7,840 bases of DNA. Source: Actinomycetes bacterium. Lineage in GTDB: Bacteria; Actinomycetota; Acidimicrobiia; Acidimicrobiales; RAAP-2. The notes beneath the pieces are model-generated. The model was given only the letters and a program-made list of their open reading frames with translations. It was not told the origin of the DNA and made no database searches. Position 1 is the first letter of the stretch. Every line of letters begins with the position of its first letter. Positions 1 through 5,045 of the stretch are shown here, piece after piece. Position numbers and translations under genes: made by a program. The stretch spans positions 1-7,840 of the forward strand of contig JAJZSM010000064.1 in assembly GCA_021849765.1 (NCBI GenBank), written 5' to 3'.

Positions 1-95
1 AGCTGGCGGCCGACCTCATCGGCGAGGATGACTGCGTCAGAGCGGTTGCTGAATGCGGTGAACAGTAGGTCGGGCACGGTCCTCCTCGTTGCCAT
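1..95 (-). CDS. Partial CDS, N-terminus resembling an AMP-forming acyl-CoA ligase (runs off window start)
   Basis: Reading the minus strand from ATG at 95 gives 31 complete codons with no stop before the window edge. The peptide begins MATRRTVPDLL and continues into SDAVILADEVGRQ. The 'TVPDLL ... DAV.L.DE.GR.L' pattern resembles the first 30 residues of AMP-dependent synthetases and acyl-CoA ligases, where a similar stretch precedes 'TYAEL'. None of the catalytic motifs lie within the window, so the family call is tentative. An alternative in-frame start is GTG at 77, preceded by AGGAGG at 86-81 with only 3 nt between. The codon bias looks normal for a GC-rich gene and the gene is divergent from the one at 234. 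I am fairly sure it is coding and only moderately sure of the product. Confidence 0.5.
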   Translation of the reverse strand, partial: MATRRTVPDLLFTAFSNRSDAVILADEVGRQ

Positions 96-99
96 GGTA
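94..99 (-). promoter_or_regulatory. Candidate -10 box (TACCAT) for the partial minus-strand gene
   Basis: TACCAT on the minus strand (99 to 94) fits the TANNNT -10 pattern. Transcription about 7 nt downstream would begin near 87, placing AGGAGG at the very 5' end and favouring GTG 77 as start. It overlaps ATG 95, so it cannot serve that start. There is no recognisable -35 box. Confidence 0.25.
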
Positions 100-209
100 G
101 TGAACAGGCGAGACGGCGACGTTCACGGTGCTCGCCTCGTGCTGGTGCTTCGGCGCCGGTGCCGGCGTGGCACGCTCGGTCAAGTCCACCGCGTCCGCCA
201 CCGTCGTCG

Positions 210-215
210 TACGCT
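210..215 (+). promoter_or_regulatory. Candidate -10 box (TACGCT) for the PH-like gene
   Basis: TACGCT matches TANNNT and is identical to the hexamer placed before the mobA-like gene. A start of transcription near 222 would give a 12-nt leader that just contains the Shine-Dalgarno sequence at 223-227. No convincing -35 element is visible. Confidence 0.4.
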
Positions 216-222
216 CAGGGCT

Positions 223-227
223 GGAGG
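223..227 (+). promoter_or_regulatory. Shine-Dalgarno GGAGG fixing the start at 234
   Basis: GGAGG lies 6 nt before ATG 234, the ideal spacing, and is the clearest ribosome binding site in the window. It argues against the longer in-frame start at ATG 159, whose extra 25 residues are Pro/Arg/Ser-rich. Confidence 0.75.
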
Positions 228-233
228 TGTCTC

Positions 234-866
234 ATGTTCGAGAAACGTAAGGCGCGCGACGCGGCGAACGCCCTCGAGGACGCGACGTCGCAATGGAGCG
301 CGCGTATCGCAGCCCTCGAGTCGTTAATCGGCGTCGTCGACGGTTCAAAGGTGCTGCCGACCAATGGCTTGCTGCTCAAACCCGGCGAAGTACTCCTCGG
401 CCAAGTCCAGCAAGTCGGATTGATCCAAGAGCGAAGTGACGGCGGCCACTGGCAGGGTGCCTCCCAGGGATTCTCAATCCCGATCGGCTCGATCAAGGGC
501 CATAGCGTCCGCTACCGTGTCGGTGCGACGCGCGGGCACTACGTGCAGGGTCAGCCACACCCCACGGCAGTCGACCACGGGACGCTCAGCATCACCGATC
601 AGCGGATCGTCTACCAGGGGGCGACCAAGACCGCGGAGTGCCTCTTCACCAAGCTGCTCGGCGTCCAGCAGTCCGACGGGGCTCTCGTCATCTCCGTCTC
701 CAACCGGCAGAAGCCCACGATCGTCCACGTCGGTGGCTCACTCGAGGACTGGGTGGCCGACCGGATCTCGATCGCGACGAGCCTCTATCAGGGCGACCGG
801 GACGAAGTCCTCGCCCGCCTTCACGAACAGCGCGACGAGGTGGCGGCGGCCAAGCCCTCGGCGTGA
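234..866 (+). CDS. Actinobacterial PH/GRAM-like hypothetical protein
   Basis: A 210-residue soluble protein with no signal peptide or membrane span. Residues 1-30 are charged and Ala-rich and probably helical. Residues 48-105 have the pattern 'L.PGE.LLG.. ... W.G.S.GFSIPI ... YRVG.TRG'. Residues 116-143 (GTLSITDQRIVYQG ... LFTKLLGVQ) look like the beta-strand core of a bacterial PH/GRAM-like domain, where a 'ITDQRIVF.G' strand is typical. They are followed by VSNRQK at 155-160, a motif I recall from uncharacterised actinobacterial proteins of the same layout. The C-terminus (168-210) is helical and charged. The biochemical function is unknown; a binding or membrane-associated scaffold role would be a guess from the fold class only. 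The start is set by GGAGG 6 nt upstream. It is followed by a small membrane protein gene 60 bp downstream, on the same strand but with its own candidate promoter. Confidence 0.85.
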   Translation: MFEKRKARDAANALEDATSQWSARIAALESLIGVVDGSKVLPTNGLLLKPGEVLLGQVQQVGLIQERSDGGHWQGASQGFSIPIGSIKGHSVRYRVGATRGHYVQGQPHPTAVDHGTLSITDQRIVYQGATKTAECLFTKLLGVQQSDGALVISVSNRQKPTIVHVGGSLEDWVADRISIATSLYQGDRDEVLARLHEQRDEVAAAKPSA

Positions 867-891
867 CCCGAACGGGGCTGAGCCGGGGTCG

Positions 892-919
892 TCGACTTCG
901 TGCGCCCGTCCCGTAACCT
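892..919 (+). promoter_or_regulatory. Candidate promoter (TCGACT, 16 bp, TAACCT)
   Basis: TCGACT at 892-897 matches four of six positions of TTGACA, and TAACCT at 914-919 fits TANNNT; the spacer is 16 bp. Seven nt after the -10 box lies GTG 927, so the transcript would start at or next to the start codon. Confidence 0.45.
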
Positions 920-926
920 GAAGGTC

Positions 927-1220
927 GTGAGCAGGACCCGCTGGCGTGTGATCGTGATCGGTGCGGTGCTCCTCGCAGCGCTGGGCGTCACTGGGTTCGT
1001 GGCCCTGCGGGGCCCATCGGCACCGGCGGCCACCCTCCCACTCGGGTCACCGATCGGCGCAGTCTTTCATCGACCGATCGAACTCATGGGCGCCTGCAAC
1101 GAAGCGAGGATCGATCACGGCCACGACGTGGACCCGCCCGGGCTCATTGATCAAGAGAACGATGAGTGCCTGCCAGCCCAACACGCCAAACGCGCCTCCG
1201 ACGGTCGGTTGATCGGCTAG
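927..1220 (+). CDS. Small single-span membrane or secreted protein, unrecognised
   Basis: A 97-residue product from GTG 927. Residues 1-7 carry three Arg (RTRWR), followed by a hydrophobic stretch at about 7-27 (VIVIGAVLLAALGVTGFVAL), then a Pro/Ala linker (29-40) and a polar tail. The positive-inside rule places the N-terminus in the cytoplasm and the tail outside. The tail has two cysteines (Cys57, Cys81) bracketing an acidic segment rich in Asp, Glu and His, which could form a disulfide if exported. No lipobox is seen. A longer start at GTG 900 exists, but it begins upstream of the candidate -10 box, so 927 is preferred. I recognise no family. It could be a genuine small protein or the remnant of a longer secreted one; composition and the promoter support coding. 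Confidence 0.55.
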   Translation: MSRTRWRVIVIGAVLLAALGVTGFVALRGPSAPAATLPLGSPIGAVFHRPIELMGACNEARIDHGHDVDPPGLIDQENDECLPAQHAKRASDGRLIG

Positions 1221-1253
1221 CTGACGAGCTGCCGCGAATGCGGATTCTCGCCT

Positions 1254-1259
1254 TACACT
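1254..1259 (+). promoter_or_regulatory. Leaderless -10 box (TACACT) before the DinB gene
   Basis: TACACT is followed by exactly 6 nt and then GTG 1266. This TANNNT-N6-GTG spacing puts the transcription start on the start codon. There is no Shine-Dalgarno sequence ahead of GTG 1266, which agrees with leaderless translation. No -35 match is apparent. Confidence 0.6.
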
Positions 1260-1265
1260 TGCCTC

Positions 1266-1805
1266 GTGAGCGAGCTTCGCGACCTACTGCGCCGTCCGTT
1301 CCCCGCCGCCCCGACCGAGACCGAGGCCCTACTCGGCGCGCTTCATCGCAATCGTCGCACCTTCGCGTGGAAGACCGGTGGCCTCGACGCCGCGGCCATG
1401 CGCGTGACCGTGGGTCCCTCCACCGTGACCCTGGGTGGGCTGGTCAAGCACCTGGCCTTCGTCGAGGACCACTACTTCACCCATCAGCTTTTCGGCCGGG
1501 CGTACCCGTCGGTGTGGTCGCCCATGCAAGAGAACGAGCACTGGGAGTGGACCTCGGCCGCCGAGGACTCGCCCGAAGAACTGCGCACCCTCTGGCTCGA
1601 AGCCGTTGCTCGCTCCGAGGCCGCCATTGAGGAAGCGCTCGCCCAGTCCGGTTTCGATCAGCCACTCGCGATCTCCAATTGGACCGAGGTCCCGAACCTT
1701 CGTCGCGTGGTCGTCGACCTCATCGAGGAGTACGCCCGCCACACCGGCCACGCCGACCTCATTCGTGAGTCGATCGACGGCTTGGTGGGCGAAGACGCAC
1801 CCTAG
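1266..1805 (+). CDS. DinB family protein (DUF664 / mini-circle type)
   Basis: A 179-residue protein predicted as a four-helix DinB/YfiT-like fold. LVKHLAFVE at 59-67 supplies His62, and EEYARHTGHADLIRESIDG at 154-172 supplies His159 and His162. These are the expected positions for the metal-binding histidines of the DUF664 branch, whose C-terminal signature 'EEYARH.GHADL.RE.IDG' is matched almost word for word. Members of the wider DinB superfamily include metal-dependent thiol S-transferases (mycothiol- or bacillithiol-dependent), but most DUF664 proteins have no assigned reaction, so a thiol-transferase role here is inference only. It is cytoplasmic, with no signal peptide. GTG 1266 follows a -10 box by 6 nt. 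It is convergent with the PatB-like gene. Confidence 0.9.
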   Translation: MSELRDLLRRPFPAAPTETEALLGALHRNRRTFAWKTGGLDAAAMRVTVGPSTVTLGGLVKHLAFVEDHYFTHQLFGRAYPSVWSPMQENEHWEWTSAAEDSPEELRTLWLEAVARSEAAIEEALAQSGFDQPLAISNWTEVPNLRRVVVDLIEEYARHTGHADLIRESIDGLVGEDAP

Positions 1806-1818
1806 GCGGTCCTACCGC
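1806..1818. terminator. Short GC hairpin between convergent genes, weak terminator candidate
   Basis: GCGGT (1806-1810), loop CCT, ACCGC (1814-1818) forms a perfect 5-bp stem directly after the DinB stop codon and before the end of the convergent PatB-like gene. No T-run follows on either strand, so it is at best a weak or factor-assisted terminator. Confidence 0.25.
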
Positions 1819-1905
1819 GACCGGGGAAACTCGAACGCTCCGGCCGTGACTTGGTAGCGCCTTACGCGCACGTCGCCACCGGTCGCAACCGCGGGATCGC
1901 CGTCC

Positions 1906-3108
1906 TCAATCCGCTCGCTCGGCGAGTGAGCGCCCTAGGCGCTCGAGCGCCTCGCGCAGTATCGAGTCGGTAGTAGCGAAGTTCAGGCGAAGATGACCGG
2001 TCCCGCCAGCGCCGAACGCCGCACCGTCACTCAGGGCCACCCGCGCGTGCTCGAGGAAGTAGGCGGCTGGACCGCTCAGGCCCGTCATCTGTCCGCGCGG
2101 CGCGGCACTCGACGGCGGCAGCCCGAGAGCGCGAACGTCGAGCCACGCGAGATACGTAGCGTCACCGGGCCGGTAGCGCGCCCCTGGCAGTCGTTGTCCG
2201 ACTAGATCCACCAACAAGTCCTGACGAGCGCGCAGGTCGTCGAGCAGTTCGTCGAGCCACGAGTCGGCACCGTTGAGCGCCGCGGACTGGGCGATCACTC
2301 CGAGGTGACTCGGACCGGGCACGACGCGGTGATTCAATGCATCGACCACGTCGCTCGCGTCCACGCCGGCCACGAGAACGGACGCGGGCGCACCGGCGAG
2401 GTTGTAGGCCTTCGAGGCGGACAACACCGCCACGGCCCGTTCGGCGCCGTCAAGGCTGAGTAGCGGCGTGAACGCCCCGCGTAGTACGAGCGGGGCGTGG
2501 ATCTCGTCGGCGATCACTCGCAAGCCGTAGTGCTCAGCGAGTTCGAGCACGCCGGTCAGCTCGTCGCGCCGGTGCAGGGTGCCCGACGGATTGTGGGGAT
2601 TGCAGAGCAGGTAGACCGGTCGCTTCGAGCGTGCTTGCGCGCGTTCGAAGGCGGCTTCGAGCGACCCGAGATCGAGGCGACCGTCGTCAGCGAGGGGCGC
2701 TTCTTCCACGACGCGGCCGCTGTTCTCGGTGTACGAGTAGAAGGGTGGATAGACGGGGCAGTTCACGACGACACGATCGCCGGGCTCGCTCATCACCGCG
2801 ATCGCGGCCGCCACGCCGCTCATGACGTTGGCGACCGGTCGCGAACGAGAACCTTCGACGCCGCGCCAGCCCCAGTGACGATCGGCGAACGCGCCGAGTG
2901 CCTCCACGTAGTGATCCGCTATCGGATAACCGAGGTCACCGCGACGCACCGCGTCGACCAGGGCCCGCTCGATCGGCTCGGCGAGCGCCACGTCCATCTC
3001 AGCGACCCACAGCGGCAGCACGTCGGTGGGATAGTGGCGCCATTTCTCGCTCGTTCGCCGTTGCAGGTCCCCCAGGCTCAAGCTCGACAGTGGACGTGGA
3101 TGGGTCAT
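1906..3108 (-). CDS. MalY/PatB family PLP-dependent C-S lyase / aminotransferase
   Basis: A 400-residue fold-type I PLP enzyme, the usual length for this family. The N-terminal 'KW..YP.DVLPLWVAEMDV' (22-40) is the signature of MalY/PatB cystathionine beta-lyases. The cofactor motifs run in order: NPHNPSG (170-176), ADEIHAPLV (200-208), SASKAYNLAG (230-239) with the Schiff-base lysine at Lys233, and RLNFA (374-378) with Arg374 as the likely substrate-carboxylate ligand. Known members cleave cystathionine or related beta-C-S substrates to pyruvate, ammonia and a thiol; true substrate and side activities cannot be told from sequence. Residues 330-346 (Pro/Ser/Gly-rich) look like an insertion compared with typical members. 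ATG 3108 is the only possible start, because an in-frame TAA lies 15 nt upstream. No Shine-Dalgarno is evident. It is divergent from the mobA-like gene; a link to molybdenum metabolism is not evident. Confidence 0.92.
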   Translation of the reverse strand: MTHPRPLSSLSLGDLQRRTSEKWRHYPTDVLPLWVAEMDVALAEPIERALVDAVRRGDLGYPIADHYVEALGAFADRHWGWRGVEGSRSRPVANVMSGVAAAIAVMSEPGDRVVVNCPVYPPFYSYTENSGRVVEEAPLADDGRLDLGSLEAAFERAQARSKRPVYLLCNPHNPSGTLHRRDELTGVLELAEHYGLRVIADEIHAPLVLRGAFTPLLSLDGAERAVAVLSASKAYNLAGAPASVLVAGVDASDVVDALNHRVVPGPSHLGVIAQSAALNGADSWLDELLDDLRARQDLLVDLVGQRLPGARYRPGDATYLAWLDVRALGLPPSSAAPRGQMTGLSGPAAYFLEHARVALSDGAAFGAGGTGHLRLNFATTDSILREALERLGRSLAERAD

Positions 3109-3120
3109 AGCGCTACGTCG

Positions 3121-3126
3121 ACCTTA
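3121..3126 (-). promoter_or_regulatory. Candidate -10 box (TAAGGT) for the PatB-like gene
   Basis: TAAGGT on the minus strand (3126 to 3121) fits TANNNT and lies 12 nt before ATG 3108. Transcription would begin near 3114, leaving a leader of only about 6 nt. No convincing -35 is present. Confidence 0.35.
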
Positions 3127-3129
3127 CTG

Positions 3130-3155
3130 AGCGGTGCACACGCCCGCGAACCGCT
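3130..3155. repeat. Imperfectly spaced inverted repeat AGCGGT-N14-ACCGCT in the patB/mobA divergent region
   Basis: AGCGGT at 3130-3135 and ACCGCT at 3150-3155 are perfect 6-bp inverted arms with a 14-bp centre, just upstream of the candidate PatB promoter. This could be an operator half-site pair, but short GC-rich arms arise often by chance in DNA of this composition. Confidence 0.25.
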
Positions 3156-3233
3156 GTGATCGACGAGGGAACGCGCCGTGCCGGACGAACGGGGGCACAC
3201 CGCGGGCGCCGCACCGTCGCGTCGCCACCTCCG

Positions 3234-3239
3234 TACGCT
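3234..3239 (+). promoter_or_regulatory. Leaderless -10 box (TACGCT) before the mobA-like gene
   Basis: TACGCT is followed by exactly 6 nt and GTG 3246. This placement decides the start of the mobA-like gene, removing 30 Arg/Gly-rich residues of the longest reading (GTG 3156) that do not look like protein. Confidence 0.6.
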
Positions 3240-3245
3240 GAGCAG

Positions 3246-3833
3246 GTGTCACTACCCTCAGTGCAGGTCGCGGCGATGCTCCTCACCGGCGGAGCGAGCC
3301 GACGGATGGGCCGCGACAAAACGCTCCTCATCGTTGATGGGCTCGCAATCGCCCGGCGCAGCGCCGACGTGCTCGCCCGCGTCGTGGCAACGGCGATCGA
3401 GGTTGGCCCTGGACACTCGGGCCTCGCCGCGACCCGCGAGGATCCCCCCGGTGGCGGCCCCCTCGCCGCGATAGCGGCGGGACGGCGATGGCTCCGAGCG
3501 AGGGGTCACGACGGACCGGCGCTCGTGCTGGCCGGTGACCTGCCCGCCGTGAGCGAGGCGCTGCTCGCCTTTCTCGTCGAGTACGAGGCGCCCGGCACCA
3601 TACTGCCGACGGTAGACGGCCGCGTCCAGCCGCTCCTCGCCCGTTGGGGAGCGCGCGACCTCGACGAGGCGAGTGACTACCTGGAGCGGGGCGTGCGTTC
3701 GCTGCGCCACCTCGGTGAGCAAGCCGACGTGACCCTCCTCGACGAATCGCTCTGGGGCCAGGTCGCGTCGCGCGACACGTTCGACGACGTCGACACCCCC
3801 GAGGACCTTGCGCGCCACGGCATCGTGCCGTGA
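3246..3833 (+). CDS. mobA: MobA-like molybdenum cofactor nucleotidyltransferase
   Basis: A 195-residue protein, the size of E. coli MobA. It has the nucleotidyltransferase fold motifs: AAMLLTGGASRRMGRDK at 9-25, with the Gly/Arg-rich NTP-binding loop and Lys25; a GGGPLAAIAAG stretch at 69-79; and LAGDLPAVS at 95-103, with Asp98 as the probable Mg2+ ligand. 'D.DTPEDL' near the C-terminus is also typical. MobA joins GMP from GTP to molybdopterin to make Mo-MGD; the related MocA uses CTP, and sequence alone does not exclude that. Neighbouring fdhD and a bis-MGD-type oxidoreductase favour GTP and MGD. It is cytosolic. GTG 3246 sits 6 nt after a TACGCT box. It is convergent, with a 37-bp gap, to the DUF6457 gene, whose domain I recall as fused to, or adjacent to, MobA in other actinomycetes. 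Confidence 0.88.
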   Translation: MSLPSVQVAAMLLTGGASRRMGRDKTLLIVDGLAIARRSADVLARVVATAIEVGPGHSGLAATREDPPGGGPLAAIAAGRRWLRARGHDGPALVLAGDLPAVSEALLAFLVEYEAPGTILPTVDGRVQPLLARWGARDLDEASDYLERGVRSLRHLGEQADVTLLDESLWGQVASRDTFDDVDTPEDLARHGIVP

Positions 3834-3870
3834 TGGACCCCTCTGCAGACACCGGTCGCGTCAGGATTCG

Positions 3871-4086
3871 CTAGGCGGAGACCTCGCGCGCCAGGGCCAG
3901 CGCATCAGCGACGCTGAGTCCCGCGGCCGCCGCCATCCAGCACGCGATTGGAGCGGCGGTGCGATCGGACGCGTGCGCGGCGGTACCCGCCAGCGCGAGA
4001 ATCGCGTCGCGTTCGGCGTCGGTGGGCGTCGTGACGCCGAGTCGCCTCGCGTAGCCGTCGAGCCAGTGTTGGGACGAGTTCACCAC
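3871..4086 (-). CDS. DUF6457 small protein, stand-alone
   Basis: A 71-residue all-helical protein with no signal or membrane span. The pattern W8..YARRLG (16) ... 'ILALAGTAAHASDRTAAPIACWMAAAAG' matches the DUF6457 domain: a Trp-started helix, LA..AAH...R.AAP, then an Ala/Gly-rich helix. I recall this domain from actinobacterial molybdenum-cofactor loci, sometimes as a C-terminal extension of MobA-like proteins. Its function is not established; a helper role for MobA or for cofactor delivery is inference from context. Here it is a separate gene on the strand opposite mobA, and it is divergent from fdhD. Its GTG start is 6 nt after a TACGAT box; a second GTG follows at once (4083), so the start could be one codon later. 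Confidence 0.8.
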   Translation of the reverse strand: MVNSSQHWLDGYARRLGVTTPTDAERDAILALAGTAAHASDRTAAPIACWMAAAAGLSVADALALAREVSA

Positions 4087-4092
4087 GACCCG

Positions 4093-4098
4093 ATCGTA
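4093..4098 (-). promoter_or_regulatory. Leaderless -10 box (TACGAT) before the DUF6457 gene
   Basis: On the minus strand TACGAT (4098 to 4093), 6 nt, then GTG 4086. This is the same TANNNT-N6-GTG geometry as for the DinB and mobA-like genes, on the opposite strand. No Shine-Dalgarno is present. Confidence 0.6.
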
Positions 4099-4148
4099 GC
4101 CACGACGACGGCTCCGATGGCGCTCGCTGGACGGCCAAGAGTGGTCGG

Positions 4149-4154
4149 TAGGAT
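4149..4154 (+). promoter_or_regulatory. Candidate -10 box (TAGGAT) for fdhD
   Basis: TAGGAT fits TANNNT. Transcription would start near 4161 and give a leader of about 42 nt before GTG 4203, unlike the leaderless neighbours. A CACGTG palindrome (4160-4165) covers the predicted start point. Confidence 0.45.
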
Positions 4155-4164
4155 CGACTCACGT

Positions 4165-4180
4165 GCGGGGTGCGCCCCGC
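4165..4180 (+). promoter_or_regulatory. GC stem-loop in the fdhD leader
   Basis: GCGGGG (4165-4170), loop TGCG, CCCCGC (4175-4180) is a perfect 6-bp all-GC stem with a tetraloop. It lies between the predicted transcription start (about 4161) and the Shine-Dalgarno-like GGGGGA at 4193-4198. It could affect translation or mRNA stability; no T-run follows, so it is not a classical attenuator terminator. Confidence 0.4.
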
Positions 4181-4202
4181 CCTGAGACGGCCGGGGGATC
4201 CA

Positions 4203-5039
4203 GTGAGCCGAGTGTCACCGCAACGAGACGTCGTCCGCGTGACCGTGGGCGTCGAGCCGACCCACCTTCGCGATACCCTCGCGGGCGAGGAGCCCCTCGA
4301 ACTGCGCGTCGGCGGCCGTTCACTGGCGGTGACGATGCGTACACCGGGCGCCGACTTCGACCTCGCCGCCGGCTTCCTCGTCAGCGAGGGAGTGATCGCT
4401 GCCACCCGCGACCTGCTTGCGATGCGCTACTGCGCGGGTGAGGACGAGAACGGCGTGAACCAGTTCAACGTGCTCGACCTCACCCTCGCGAGCGACGTAC
4501 CACCGCCCAACAGTGACGTGGCGCGCGCCTTCTTCACCACCAGCTCCTGCGGGATCTGCGGCAAGGCCTCCATCGACGCCGTGCGAACCCGGTCACGCTT
4601 CGATGGGCCCGACGCCTCGTTACGGGTCTCGAGTGCGACGCTGGCGTCACTGCCCGATCGTCTTCGCTCGGCCCAGCGCGTCTTCAGCCAGACCGGTGGC
4701 CTACACGCGGCGGCACTGTTCAGCGCGACGGGCGAACTCGTCGTCGCGCGAGAGGACGTCGGGCGCCACAACGCGGTGGACAAGGTCGTGGGCTGGGCGC
4801 TGCGCGCCGGACGACTCCCCCTCGGAGACTTCGTCCTACTCGTCTCGGGTCGCGCGTCGTTCGAACTCGTCCAAAAGGCCGTCATGGCGGGGATCCCGAT
4901 GCTGTGTGCGGTGTCGGCGCCGTCGTCACTGGCGGTGGACCTGGCACGCGAGACGGGCATCACGCTGGTCGGATTCTTGCGCGGTGATTCGATGGTCGTC
5001 TACGCCGGGGACGATCGGGTCACAAGCGCCGTCGCGTAA
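4203..5039 (+). CDS. fdhD: FdhD, sulfurtransferase for Mo-bis-MGD enzymes
   Basis: The product is 278 residues from GTG 4203, almost the length of E. coli FdhD. It carries the defining TSSCGICGK motif with Cys116 and Cys119, the pair that accepts persulfide from a cysteine desulfurase (IscS type) and passes sulfur to the molybdenum of formate dehydrogenase-like enzymes. Other family blocks are '[17 protein letters not shown]' (49-65), [16 protein letters not shown] (184-199), [15 protein letters not shown] (212-226) and [13 protein letters not shown] (236-248). The start is preferred over GTG 4170 because GGGGGA precedes 4203 by 4 nt and the extra 11 residues are low-complexity. It is cytosolic. 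It ends 6 bp from the end of the convergent YdeP-like oxidoreductase, its likely client. Confidence 0.95.
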   Translation: MSRVSPQRDVVRVTVGVEPTHLRDTLAGEEPLELRVGGRSLAVTMRTPGADFDLAAGFLVSEGVIAATRDLLAMRYCAGEDENGVNQFNVLDLTLASDVPPPNSDVARAFFTTSSCGICGKASIDAVRTRSRFDGPDASLRVSSATLASLPDRLRSAQRVFSQTGGLHAAALFSATGELVVAREDVGRHNAVDKVVGWALRAGRLPLGDFVLLVSGRASFELVQKAVMAGIPMLCAVSAPSSLAVDLARETGITLVGFLRGDSMVVYAGDDRVTSAVA

Positions 5040-5045
5040 GCCGGT

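Noticed and set aside
159..233. A longer start for the PH-like protein at ATG 159
   Set aside because: The added 25 residues are Pro/Arg/Ser-rich, and GGAGG is ideally placed for ATG 234.
28..327. A 99-codon Arg-rich plus-strand frame at the left end
   Set aside because: It has an Arg/Ser/Thr-rich composition, overlaps both the minus-strand gene start and the PH-like gene in another frame, and has no Shine-Dalgarno.
2497..3159. A 220-codon plus-strand frame opposite the PatB-like gene
   Set aside because: Shadow of the PLP enzyme: no motifs, no promoter or Shine-Dalgarno, and low-quality composition.
3156..3245. A longer start for the mobA-like protein at GTG 3156
   Set aside because: The extra 30 residues do not look like family sequence and the -10 box at 3234-3239 would lie inside the gene; GTG 3246 gives the usual MobA length.
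3258..3852. Minus-strand frames opposite the mobA-like gene (186 and 174 codons)
   Set aside because: Both are antisense shadows of a gene with clear nucleotidyltransferase motifs.
3834..3870. A possible terminator in the 37-bp gap between the convergent mobA-like and DUF6457 genes
   Set aside because: No stem-loop of useful length and no T-run was found on either strand.
4163..4441. A 92-codon frame from GTG 4163, very near the predicted fdhD transcription start, resembling a leaderless upstream ORF
   Set aside because: It overlaps fdhD out of frame for over 200 bp, has an Arg/Pro-rich translation and does not end at the fdhD start, so unlike the moeA case coupling is not suggested.
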